Positions 9,039 through 15,214 of a DNA stretch of 15,479 nucleotides are shown one piece after another. Every line of letters starts with the position of its first letter. Within the stretch, counting starts at the first letter, position 1. The notes under the pieces are model-generated. The model saw only the letters and a list, made by a program, of their open reading frames with translations, did not search any database and was not told the origin of the DNA. A program made the translations under genes and the position numbers. This DNA comes from M3007 sp038203695 (GTDB lineage Bacteria; Bacteroidota; Bacteroidia; Chitinophagales; Saprospiraceae): contig JBBRDQ010000116.1 in assembly GCA_038203695.1 (NCBI GenBank), positions 1-15,479 of the forward strand, given 5' to 3'.

Positions 9039-9108
9039 TGGTTAATGGTTAATGCAGCGCCCATTAACCATTAACCATTAATCATTATACATTACCCATT
9101 ACCCATTA
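9035..9108. repeat. Perfect 20-bp inverted repeat plus degenerate ATTAACC/ATTACCC tandem units
   Basis: Bases 9035-9054 are the exact reverse complement of 9062-9081, around a 7-base loop (9055-9061). Each arm is made of a TTAACCA-type heptamer repeated almost three times. Degenerate copies (TCATTATA, CATTACC twice, CATTATG) continue to 9108. The left arm contains the nspC stop, and the tail contains the last codons and stop of the convergent rlmH gene. There is no T tract on either strand, so it is not a classical terminator, although it could still stop or protect both converging transcripts. Confidence 0.9.
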
Positions 9109-9569
9109 TGATAGGGTTCATTTTTCAGGATTGTCATCGCTCGGTAGAGTTGTTCGGCGAAGAAAAGGCGGACCATCTGGTGGGAGAAGGTCAGTTTGGA
9201 GAGCGCTAATTGTTCCTGGGCGCGGGCGTACACTTCGGGGGCAAAACCGAATGCGCCGCCAATCAGAAAGACCATGCGACGGTGGGAGGTCGAAAGCCGG
9301 CGTTCGATCCAGCGAGCCAGTTCGACGGACGTAAATTGCTGACCTTGTTCGTCCAGCAACACCAGGTAATCGTCGCTGTGCAGTTTGGACAGGATCAGTT
9401 CGCCTTCCTTTTTCTTTAACAGTGTAACATCGGCTGTTTTCATTTTCACATCGGGCAGGATGATCCAGGCAAACGGAAGGTAATTTTTGAGCCGTTTTTC
9501 AAAAATAGCAATGCCGGTTTCCAGGTAAGGCTCGGCGGTTTTACCAATGGCCCAAAGTTCGATTTTCAT
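9099..9569 (-). CDS. rlmH: 23S rRNA (pseudouridine1915-N3)-methyltransferase RlmH
   Basis: This is a 156-residue SPOUT-class methyltransferase, the usual RlmH length. It uses SAM to methylate N3 of pseudouridine 1915 in helix 69 of 23S rRNA on assembled 70S ribosomes. Diagnostic motifs are MKIELWAIGK at the N-terminus, LIGGAFGF at 102-109 (trefoil-knot SAM site), HQMVRLFFAEQLYRA at 130-144 and EPYH at 151-154. The usual RlmH end is close to PYH; here two extra residues (NG) and the stop come from the adjacent repeat. It lies 12 bases downstream of the SWIM gene on the same strand, so the two are probably cotranscribed. No clear Shine-Dalgarno is seen, as is common in Bacteroidota. Confidence 0.97.
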   Translation of the reverse strand: MKIELWAIGKTAEPYLETGIAIFEKRLKNYLPFAWIILPDVKMKTADVTLLKKKEGELILSKLHSDDYLVLLDEQGQQFTSVELARWIERRLSTSHRRMVFLIGGAFGFAPEVYARAQEQLALSKLTFSHQMVRLFFAEQLYRAMTILKNEPYHNG

Positions 9570-9581
9570 AAAAAAGGAGCA

Positions 9582-11291
9582 TTATTGCGGTAAAAACACC
9601 GCTTTTCGACGGTTTTTGGGGAACATTTCGGCCAGTTCTTCCGCCAGCGATTGCCGGTCGGGAAAGAGGGCGACCAGCTCGCGGATGATCTGCCGCAGGA
9701 TGTCGTTCTCGCCTTTTTTCAGCAGATTGCTCAAGTATTGCCGCACTTGCACGGTAGCGGGCGGACCGAAATGGTCGTTCAAATAGGCAGTCAGCAAAGT
9801 GGTGTACCGCCCCACCACAAAATCTTTACGGGTGGCAAAAAAGGCGTTCTCATGGCGCTGAAAAGTGCGCAGATCGGTTTCATTTTCAAGCAGTTGTGCC
9901 AGTTCATCCACCTCGCCTTCCATCGCCAGCACGGTGGCGAGTTTTTGCCGTTCGCCACTTTTTTCCAGGGTACGCAAAATGGTCGTCCGTTCTTTCGGCC
10001 ACTTTTCACCGGCCACAGTTTTTATTTTTTCGTACAGATCGAAATTAAGCGTCTGCACAAACCGGAGTCGCAGGTACAACAACTGGCGGCGGCGGTCTTT
10101 GCTGTTTTCTGCGATGTACAATAGCACATCCTCCAGTTCGCGGCGCTGGGCCGGATTGAAAATATTTTTTTCAAAAAAATGCTCCCCAGCGAGCGTGGCC
10201 GCAGTCCAGTGTTTGAGATAATACAACTGTAAAATGGCCGATTTTATCGCAGCGGGCTGCTCGATATAATCATCCAGGACCCGCACGGTGGCTTCCGGCA
10301 TTTTACGCACGGCCAGGGCGGTCAGAAACAGCTGCAACACAAAATCAGTAGCCGGATAAGGCGCTTCGTCGAAGGCTTGTTGGATACGGGCGAATTTGAC
10401 TTTGTCGGTCGTGGCACCACTCAAAAAGCGCAGCGTTTCACGCTGGGTTTCCAGGGGTAAAAGCGCGGTCAGTCCTTGTTGCAGCACAAAATCCCAGATT
10501 GCTTCGCGCAGTTCCGGCGAAAGCGGTTGTCCGCTCAAAGTGATCAATGTATTGAGGTTGGATTGAAAGTATTGCAGTAGGACGGTGCGCCGGCCTTCCT
10601 CATTTTTAGCCAGAAAAGCGCCGGTTTTTTGTAAAATTGCCGTAGCAATCTGATAAATGACCGAAAAGTTGGCCACTGCTACCGCCGTTTGCAATTGTAT
10701 TTCCAGATCGTCCAGCGTACGGCGCAATCGCCGGAAATCGGGTTCGCGCAAATTTTTGACACTGGCATTTTTGGAAAGGACGGCATCCAGTACCAGTGCA
10801 TAGGGATTTTCGGTTTCCGTCACCGAACCGGCAAACCACGTTTTCAGCGCCAACGAAAAATCGCGGTCGCGGCGCGCGTATTCGCGTACAAACAACGCCA
10901 GCGCTTCGGGAGTAGCATTCTCCAGCGCCACCTGCACAGTCAGTCGGTTGCGTTCGACGGGCGCAGCCTGCGCTTCCGATCTGGCATGGCGTTCCTGGGT
11001 GCGTTGTTCCAGAAAATTGCGCACCTTCAGCAAAGTCGCAGCCACATGCACACACATCAATCGGCGGCCTTCGGTAAAACATTCACAGGTAAAGGCTTTT
11101 ATCTTGTGCGGCGACAGGATCATTTCCGTTTCATACGCCACACCGCGCTCGTCATCTACCTGCGCCACCCAGAAGTTTTTTTCGACTTCGCGCAGGTTGC
11201 GCACGGCACCCGCCTGCACGAGATCGTCCGCAGTGTGCGCCGTGGCAGGATTGATGCGCAATTCGAAATCTTTAAGGGCGAGTTTTTGCAT
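9582..11291 (-). CDS. SWIM zinc-finger protein of unknown function
   Basis: This 569-residue protein has a SWIM-type zinc finger near the N-terminus: C69-x-C71, eight residues, then C80-x-H82 (FTCECF...LMCVHVAA). The SWIM fold binds zinc and often nucleic acid or protein partners. The rest (about 115-569) looks almost wholly alpha-helical, rich in Leu, Ala, Arg and Glu, and resembles a helical-repeat scaffold; no enzyme domain is recognised. I chose the ATG at 11291 (MQKLALKDFELR) over an in-frame extension to 11399. The folded region begins there, and a TAnnTTTG element lies 42 bases upstream inside the longer frame. It is the first gene of a likely operon with rlmH. A link to ribosome or RNA metabolism would be only guilt by association. 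Confidence 0.85.
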   Translation of the reverse strand: MQKLALKDFELRINPATAHTADDLVQAGAVRNLREVEKNFWVAQVDDERGVAYETEMILSPHKIKAFTCECFTEGRRLMCVHVAATLLKVRNFLEQRTQERHARSEAQAAPVERNRLTVQVALENATPEALALFVREYARRDRDFSLALKTWFAGSVTETENPYALVLDAVLSKNASVKNLREPDFRRLRRTLDDLEIQLQTAVAVANFSVIYQIATAILQKTGAFLAKNEEGRRTVLLQYFQSNLNTLITLSGQPLSPELREAIWDFVLQQGLTALLPLETQRETLRFLSGATTDKVKFARIQQAFDEAPYPATDFVLQLFLTALAVRKMPEATVRVLDDYIEQPAAIKSAILQLYYLKHWTAATLAGEHFFEKNIFNPAQRRELEDVLLYIAENSKDRRRQLLYLRLRFVQTLNFDLYEKIKTVAGEKWPKERTTILRTLEKSGERQKLATVLAMEGEVDELAQLLENETDLRTFQRHENAFFATRKDFVVGRYTTLLTAYLNDHFGPPATVQVRQYLSNLLKKGENDILRQIIRELVALFPDRQSLAEELAEMFPKNRRKAVFLPQ

Positions 11292-11332
11292 GGTATACGA
11301 CGCGTTCAGGTTGGGTAGCGTCAGAAAAACCT

Positions 11333-11340
11333 CAAAAGTA
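11333..11340 (-). promoter_or_regulatory. Bacteroidota -7 element for the SWIM-rlmH unit
   Basis: Read on the minus strand, this is TACTTTTG, an exact TAnnTTTG match and identical to the nspC element. It would start transcription around 11327, giving a leader of about 36 bases before the ATG at 11291. No good -33 element is seen. Confidence 0.5.
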
Positions 11341-11407
11341 ACGGTTTTTTCGCATAGTATTGGGGCGAACCGTAAATTAATCTGTAAGTGAGCGAACACC
11401 CTGTAAC

Positions 11408-11455
11408 AAAAAAAGGCATCGGTATGAATGACCGAAGAAATTCATACCGATACCT
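11408..11455 (-). terminator. Rho-independent terminator after the osmC-like gene
   Basis: A 16-bp stem pairs 11440-11455 with 11414-11429 around a 10-base loop (11430-11439). The one mismatch on the plus strand becomes G.U in the minus-strand RNA. A run of seven T follows on the minus strand (11408-11414). It ends transcription from osmC before the SWIM gene. Confidence 0.9.
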
Positions 11456-11480
11456 CTAATAGATCAGCCAAGCCGCGCTT

Positions 11481-11496
11481 CATTAACCATTAACCA
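11481..11496. repeat. ATTAACC repeat copy at the osmC 3' end
   Basis: Two tandem copies of the same heptamer as in the nspC-rlmH repeat (CATTAAC followed by CATTAAC, then CA) overlap the last codons and stop of the osmC-like gene. Only one arm is present, so no hairpin forms here. Confidence 0.75.
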
Positions 11497-11929
11497 ACGT
11501 TGCATCCAGCGAAATCGGCACTGCCGACAGCGCCTGACTAACCGGGCAACCTGCTTTGGCCACATTCGCCAGTTCCATAAATTTTTCCTGGGTGATACCT
11601 GGTACCTCGGCCTCCATTTTCAGCGTAATCTGGGTAAAAGAAAACCCGCTGCCTTTGTTTTCCATCTCGATCGTAGCTGCACAACGCAACTCCGTCGGCG
11701 GAAATCCGGCACCACTGAGTTGGAAACTCAAGGCCATCGAAAAGCAACCGGCATGCGCGGCGGCAATTAATTCTTCCGGGTTGGTGCCGGCTACACCGTC
11801 CTCATTTTGAAAACGGGTTTTAAAGGAGTAGGGCGTATCGGCGAGTACGCCCGATGGACCAGTGAGTGTGCCGGAGCCTTCAGCGCCGGTACCATGCCAA
11901 ACAGCAGAAGCTGTACGTTTAAGTGCCAT
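11483..11929 (-). CDS. osmC: OsmC family peroxiredoxin
   Basis: This is a 148-residue OsmC-subfamily protein, close to the roughly 140 residues of E. coli OsmC. The family reduces organic hydroperoxides with a pair of reactive cysteines in a dimer. C62 (AHAGCFSMAL) and C128 (AKAGCPVSQAL) are both present, as is the conserved Arg (R39, FKTRF) and the GTNPEELIAAAHAGC signature. The ATG at 11929 (MALKRTASAVWHGTG) fits the family N-terminus. A longer frame to 12064 runs into the neighbouring methyltransferase gene and is not credible. A TATATTTC stretch just upstream (11931-11938, minus strand) is a weak -7-like candidate. The last three codons (VNG) and the stop lie in an ATTAACC-type repeat. 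OsmC is a better fit than Ohr, on the basis of the MALKRTASAVWHG opening. Confidence 0.93.
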   Translation of the reverse strand: MALKRTASAVWHGTGAEGSGTLTGPSGVLADTPYSFKTRFQNEDGVAGTNPEELIAAAHAGCFSMALSFQLSGAGFPPTELRCAATIEMENKGSGFSFTQITLKMEAEVPGITQEKFMELANVAKAGCPVSQALSAVPISLDATLVNG

Positions 11930-11994
11930 TGAAATATAAATTAAGTGAGTAAAGATGTGTTTCGCAAGGATTTGGCCGGGAAATTTCGCAAAAA

Positions 11995-12540
11995 CTAAAT
12001 GCGCAACCGGTATGCTTTGAGGCGCACCTTCTTTCCACGCTCCGTTGTAACAAAATCTTCCCAAGCCAGTTCAACCCCCGGCAGGTTTTCCAGTTCCGGT
12101 CGTTTGTGTGGCGTGAGTATTACCAGCAGCGGCGCAGCAGCAAACAGGTTCCAGACCAGAGAAAAAAGATCTTTAGGTGGACAAAGGTGCAAGGCGAACG
12201 AACTGATAATCAAGGAATACTGTCCTTCGATACCGTTTTTTATCACATCTTTGAACGAGGCTTGCAAACACGGACGACCCGTATTTTTTTCATATAAATT
12301 AAAGGTAAAAGGATCGCAGCCGGTAATGTCCAGCACCCCGGATTGCCGTAAAACCTGCGTCACTTCACCGCCGCCCGCCGCAAAATCAAGTACCGGGCCG
12401 CTGCAATCAAACCGGCCCAGGTTGCGGATCAACAAGTTCTTTATTTCCGGAAAATGTGGATTTTGATAGGTATCCGCATGATCGCGATAGTATCCCGCTG
12501 CGCCATGCTGCTCGTACAGCGGTCGAATGGCTTTCGGCAC
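11995..12540 (-). CDS. Class I SAM-dependent methyltransferase, substrate unknown
   Basis: This 181-residue protein has a Rossmann methyltransferase core. Motif I is VLDFAAGGG (residues 50-58), an acidic residue follows strand 2 (D76 in GCDPF), and a motif-IV-like SLIISSFALHLCPP lies at 109-122. The short chain lacks extra substrate-recognition domains, so the methyl acceptor (small molecule, lipid or protein) cannot be told. The start is a GTG at 12540, five bases after the MCE gene's stop. An AAGGA overlaps that stop but lies only 2 bases from the GTG, so translational coupling is likely. There is no ATG alternative that keeps the N-terminal residues (RPLYEQHGAAGYYRDHADTY) typical of such proteins. 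It is cotranscribed with the MCE/MlaD gene. Confidence 0.85.
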   Translation of the reverse strand: MPKAIRPLYEQHGAAGYYRDHADTYQNPHFPEIKNLLIRNLGRFDCSGPVLDFAAGGGEVTQVLRQSGVLDITGCDPFTFNLYEKNTGRPCLQASFKDVIKNGIEGQYSLIISSFALHLCPPKDLFSLVWNLFAAAPLLVILTPHKRPELENLPGVELAWEDFVTTERGKKVRLKAYRLRI

Positions 12541-12545
12541 GTTCC

Positions 12546-13673
12546 TTATTTTTTAAGCGTATCGATGGGCGGATAAGATTGTACCCGGCGCAGACTGTCG
12601 ACAAATAACTGGTAGGCCGGGTCATCGTTCGGATAATCGTAGCGATTCACTTTGGGTTTACCGAATATTTTAACCTTCAGACTGGTATAACGCTCCGGGT
12701 GCAGCCGAAAATCCTGCGACAGTATTTCCAGGTGATACGTGAGGCGGGTAAGATTCTCATACAGTTTCGGGTCGGTGAGAAATTGTCCGGCGGTACCTTT
12801 GCCCATGACCAGATTTTGCGCCAGTGTATCGACGCGCGAAATGGTGCGATCGGTAGATTTGAGTGTCAGGCGCAAATCTTTCAGCGAGGCGGTGATCGAA
12901 TCAATCGCAGTAGTAGCACTTTTGGCACTCTGATCGAGATTGGCATTTTTTAACTGGGTACTCAACGCTTCCAGATTAGCGATCGTGCCTTTAATATCTT
13001 CACCGCTTGCACTTAGCATCCCGGTTATTTTCGCGGCATTTTCGCCGGTCTGTTGAAAACTCTTCGTACTGACGTCCAGGAAAGCATTGATTTTGCGGGT
13101 CATCAACTCAATGTTGCGCAACGACTGATCGAGCGCCAACAGCGATCCGGCCATACTTTCCGGATTGGTCCGCGCCAGTGAGTCCAGGTTGATGGACAAG
13201 CCGCTTTTCAGGCGTTTGGTATAGGCGTCGATCGCTGACGGTTCGCCGATGATACTTTCCAGGGCCCCTTTGACCCGTCCGGTCAGGTATGATTTATTGG
13301 GGGCACAGTCGCCACCTTCGCAGGGATGGGTTATATGCAGGTCGACGGCTTTACCGCCCATAATACTCTGGCTCACAATAATCGCCACCGCATCTTTTGG
13401 TACATCCACCGAGCCGTCGATATCCAGCACCACAATAATTGTCGTGTCGGATTGCGGATCGATATGGACGTCTTTGACCATACCCACCTGAAAACCTTTG
13501 ATAAACACCGGACTGGAGGGACGCAGTTGATCCACGTGGTCGTATTTGACGTAGTACGTATTGGAGGTAGTCAGTACATTGGTGCCTTGCAGAAACTTAA
13601 ACCCTGCAATGGCCAGCGTGACGGCGACAATGGCTAACAGGGCTACTTTTACTTCGTTGCTGATTTTGAACAT
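12546..13673 (-). CDS. mlaD: MCE/MlaD family lipid-transport protein
   Basis: This 375-residue protein has one N-terminal transmembrane helix (about 9-28, VKVALLAIVAVTLAIAG), an MCE domain at about 35-115 (YYVKYDHVDQLRPSSPVFIKG, VGMVKDVHI, SQSIMGGKAVDL), and a long helical region (about 150-320). Proteins of this family sit in the inner membrane, project into the periplasm, form hexameric rings and shuttle phospholipids between membranes with an MlaE permease and MlaF ATPase. A CEGGDC loop (C118, C123) follows the domain. The ATG at 13673 (MFKISNEVKV) is preferred: the extension to 13739 would cover the promoter. No mlaE or mlaF is in the window, so this gene stands apart from its partners and is followed by a methyltransferase. 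The symbol reflects family, not proven orthology. Confidence 0.9.
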   Translation of the reverse strand: MFKISNEVKVALLAIVAVTLAIAGFKFLQGTNVLTTSNTYYVKYDHVDQLRPSSPVFIKGFQVGMVKDVHIDPQSDTTIIVVLDIDGSVDVPKDAVAIIVSQSIMGGKAVDLHITHPCEGGDCAPNKSYLTGRVKGALESIIGEPSAIDAYTKRLKSGLSINLDSLARTNPESMAGSLLALDQSLRNIELMTRKINAFLDVSTKSFQQTGENAAKITGMLSASGEDIKGTIANLEALSTQLKNANLDQSAKSATTAIDSITASLKDLRLTLKSTDRTISRVDTLAQNLVMGKGTAGQFLTDPKLYENLTRLTYHLEILSQDFRLHPERYTSLKVKIFGKPKVNRYDYPNDDPAYQLFVDSLRRVQSYPPIDTLKK

Positions 13674-13706
13674 TTTTACGTGGATCGTGGGTGGATTGAT
13701 TCGGCG

Positions 13707-13714
13707 CAAAGTTA
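13707..13714 (-). promoter_or_regulatory. Bacteroidota -7 element for the MCE-methyltransferase operon
   Basis: On the minus strand this reads TAACTTTG, an exact match to TAnnTTTG, followed by CG. A start near 13701 would give a leader of about 28 bases before the ATG at 13673. An ATTG at 13737-13740 (minus strand), 22 bases further up, is a possible degenerate -33 TTTG. Confidence 0.55.
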
Positions 13715-13897
13715 TTCCAAGCGCGGTAATTCTTTTCAATTTATCTTCACTGCGGCAGGTTATGCCCAGCGAGTTGGGATTATTTGCAAAAATAGTATTT
13801 CCGTTAAAGAAACATTAAAACCACCAGTGCGCTGAAATACCCCCGGGACTGCCCCGTTTTGCTGGTATTAAATTCAAAACGTAATCAGCGTAACACC

Positions 13898-14449
13898 ATG
13901 CAATTGACTCGTATTTTTTCGGCCCTCATTACCTTCGCCCTGCTCATTCCGGCCCTCGCCTTTGGCCAATCGTACAAAACTGCTGCGGGTATCCGGGTGG
14001 ACAATGGCGTGAACCTTACGGTGCAGCAATACATTACGAATGGCTGGACTGCGGAAGGAATTTTACATACTTCCATTGGCTCTAACAATTTGGGGTTCAC
14101 CTTGTTAGCGGAAAAACACCAGAAAATTATCCTGCGCGGTCTGAATTTTTACACCGGGGCAGGCGCGCACTATTACGGTCGCAGCAATGCCAACCGGCAA
14201 GAAAATGAAATAGCAAACAACGTGTTCGGGTTATCGTTTATTGGCGGTGCGGAGATATCGTTGGGCAGAATTAATCTGGCGGTGGACTGGAAACCGGAAT
14301 TACACCTGGCCGGCGATCAGGTCCACCCGTTCGACTGGAACGGCGCGTCGCTCTCCGTGCGTTATATCATTGAAAAACGCGAGCGCAAACAAATGAAAGA
14401 CTGGAAAGTCTGGGATAAATTCGGCAAAAAGAAACACGGCAAAAAATAA
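13898..14449 (+). CDS. Small secreted or outer-membrane beta-barrel-like protein, unrecognised
   Basis: This is a 183-residue protein with a clear signal peptide (MQLTRIFSALITFALLIPALAFGQ, about 24 residues). The ATG at 13898 starts that peptide; a TTG 39 bases earlier only adds a polar extension. The mature part has alternating beta-strand patterns with aromatic girdle residues (FTLLAEKHQKIILRGLNFYTGAGAHYYG; FIGGAEISLGRINLAVDWKPELHL; GASLSVRYII), like small 8-stranded outer-membrane barrels. After the last strand comes a 24-residue tail with 12 Lys/Arg (ending KKKHGKK), which is odd for a barrel. It is divergent from the MCE/MlaD gene across about 220 bases in which I see no convincing plus-strand promoter. 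A role in the envelope is likely; a specific function is not. Confidence 0.8.
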   Translation: MQLTRIFSALITFALLIPALAFGQSYKTAAGIRVDNGVNLTVQQYITNGWTAEGILHTSIGSNNLGFTLLAEKHQKIILRGLNFYTGAGAHYYGRSNANRQENEIANNVFGLSFIGGAEISLGRINLAVDWKPELHLAGDQVHPFDWNGASLSVRYIIEKRERKQMKDWKVWDKFGKKKHGKK

Positions 14450-14477
14450 TTGGGCTTGTTAAGAAACGCGTGTTCCT

Positions 14478-14520
14478 AAAAAGTGTGGCACATCCGAGCA
14501 GTCGGGTGTGCCACACTTTT
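14478..14520. terminator. Bidirectional terminator between convergent genes
   Basis: A 19-bp stem (14479-14497 with 14502-14520, one G.T pair) encloses a 4-base loop. On the plus strand it ends in TTTT after the barrel-like gene. On the minus strand it ends in five T (14478-14482) after xseB. The stem abuts the xseB stop codon. Confidence 0.9.
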
Positions 14521-14521
14521 C

Positions 14522-14722
14522 TTATCCGTTGGTTATTTTGCTTACTTCTTCCTCTGCCAACCGCAATCGCTCGCGACAAAAACGGATCAATTCCGTGGCC
14601 CGGGCCATCTTTGCCGACAGTTCATCGATACTGATCTGCTCCTCCTGCAAGTCCTGCACGATTTGTTGCAATTCGGCCGATGCCGATTCGTAGGTGATCG
14701 ATTCTGATAGTTTTTTCGCCAT
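14522..14722 (-). CDS. xseB: Exodeoxyribonuclease VII small subunit
   Basis: This 66-residue protein matches XseB in length and pattern: ITYESASAELQQIVQDLQ at the start, then SIDELSAKMARATELIRFCRERLRLAEEEV, a two-helix coiled coil. Several copies bind one large XseA subunit to form the exonuclease that degrades single-stranded DNA to oligonucleotides and acts in repair. xseA is not in the window. It lies 17 bases downstream of the SET-domain gene on the same strand and is probably cotranscribed with it. It ends at the shared bidirectional terminator. Confidence 0.93.
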   Translation of the reverse strand: MAKKLSESITYESASAELQQIVQDLQEEQISIDELSAKMARATELIRFCRERLRLAEEEVSKITNG

Positions 14723-14739
14723 AAGTAGTTTAACCTGCT

Positions 14740-15126
14740 TTATTTTTCGAACCAGACTTTTTCTTTATTGCCTACCTCGCCGTTGTAATTGATGAGAATC
14801 TCATCGCCGGCTGAAATGTCTTTCCGGCAATAAAAGTCGATGGTTTTGGCTTCGAAATCCATTTCATACTCCGCATTCGGCTCATAAGAATGGTTGTACA
14901 ACGAGCCGAAACCCAGACACAAAGCATACCATTTGCCGTCTTCGCCCCAATCAAAATAATAATCGTCGAGTATCGTCTTGCGGATATATTCCAGTTCACT
15001 CTGCGGAAATAACAAAATCGGACAAAGTTCGATAATCTCTCCTGCGGCAATATTGCGGGCGGCAAAAACGCCCTGCCCATGCACCTCGGAATAGGCCACG
15101 TAAATCGATGCTCTCTGAATACTCAT
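14740..15126 (-). CDS. Small SET-domain protein, putative lysine methyltransferase
   Basis: This 128-residue protein is almost entirely one SET domain. It shows GQGVFAARNIAAGEII (17-32), the NHSYEPN core at 78-84 and AGDEILINYNG (106-116), whose final Tyr (Y114) corresponds to the catalytic tyrosine of SET enzymes. SET domains transfer methyl from SAM to lysine in proteins; in bacteria the targets are mostly unknown. No pre- or post-SET cysteine clusters are visible, so this is a minimal form. The ATG at 15126 fits the domain edge. It is followed by xseB. An AT-rich repeat region lies immediately upstream and shows no TAnnTTTG element. Confidence 0.88.
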   Translation of the reverse strand: MSIQRASIYVAYSEVHGQGVFAARNIAAGEIIELCPILLFPQSELEYIRKTILDDYYFDWGEDGKWYALCLGFGSLYNHSYEPNAEYEMDFEAKTIDFYCRKDISAGDEILINYNGEVGNKEKVWFEK

Positions 15127-15214
15127 GTTTTAATGATTAATGGATAATGAGGAACGATTCATGGTGAATGATTCATGGCTATACATTAACCATTGACCAT
15201 GAATCATTATAAAC
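15127..15214. repeat. AT-rich intergenic repeat region with a 12-bp palindrome
   Basis: Bases 15167-15178 are the exact reverse complement of 15197-15208, with an 18-base loop. An alternative pairing is 15156-15165 with 15196-15205. The region also contains TTAATGATTAATGG and CATTAACCATT, related to the repeats at 9035-9108 and 11481-11496. It separates two minus-strand genes. No T tract follows the stem on either strand. Confidence 0.75.

Noticed and set aside
9035..9108. CRISPR-like array or classical terminator at the nspC-rlmH junction
   Set aside because: The units are heptamers without spacers, and no T tract follows the stem on either strand, so neither label fits.
11292..11399. N-terminal extension of the SWIM protein to 11399
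   Set aside because: The extension contains the -7 promoter-like element, and its residues do not look like part of the fold; MQKLALKDF at 11291 is a natural start.
11930..12064. N-terminal extension of OsmC to 12064
   Set aside because: It overlaps the end of the methyltransferase gene and adds 45 residues absent from the family; MALKRTASAV is the usual opening.
13674..13739. N-terminal extension of the MCE protein to 13739
   Set aside because: It would place residues before the transmembrane helix and cover an exact TAnnTTTG element.
13740..13897. Plus-strand promoter for the barrel-like gene
   Set aside because: A TTTTG at 13857-13861 could be a -33 box, but no TAnnTTTG follows at the right distance, so I do not call it.
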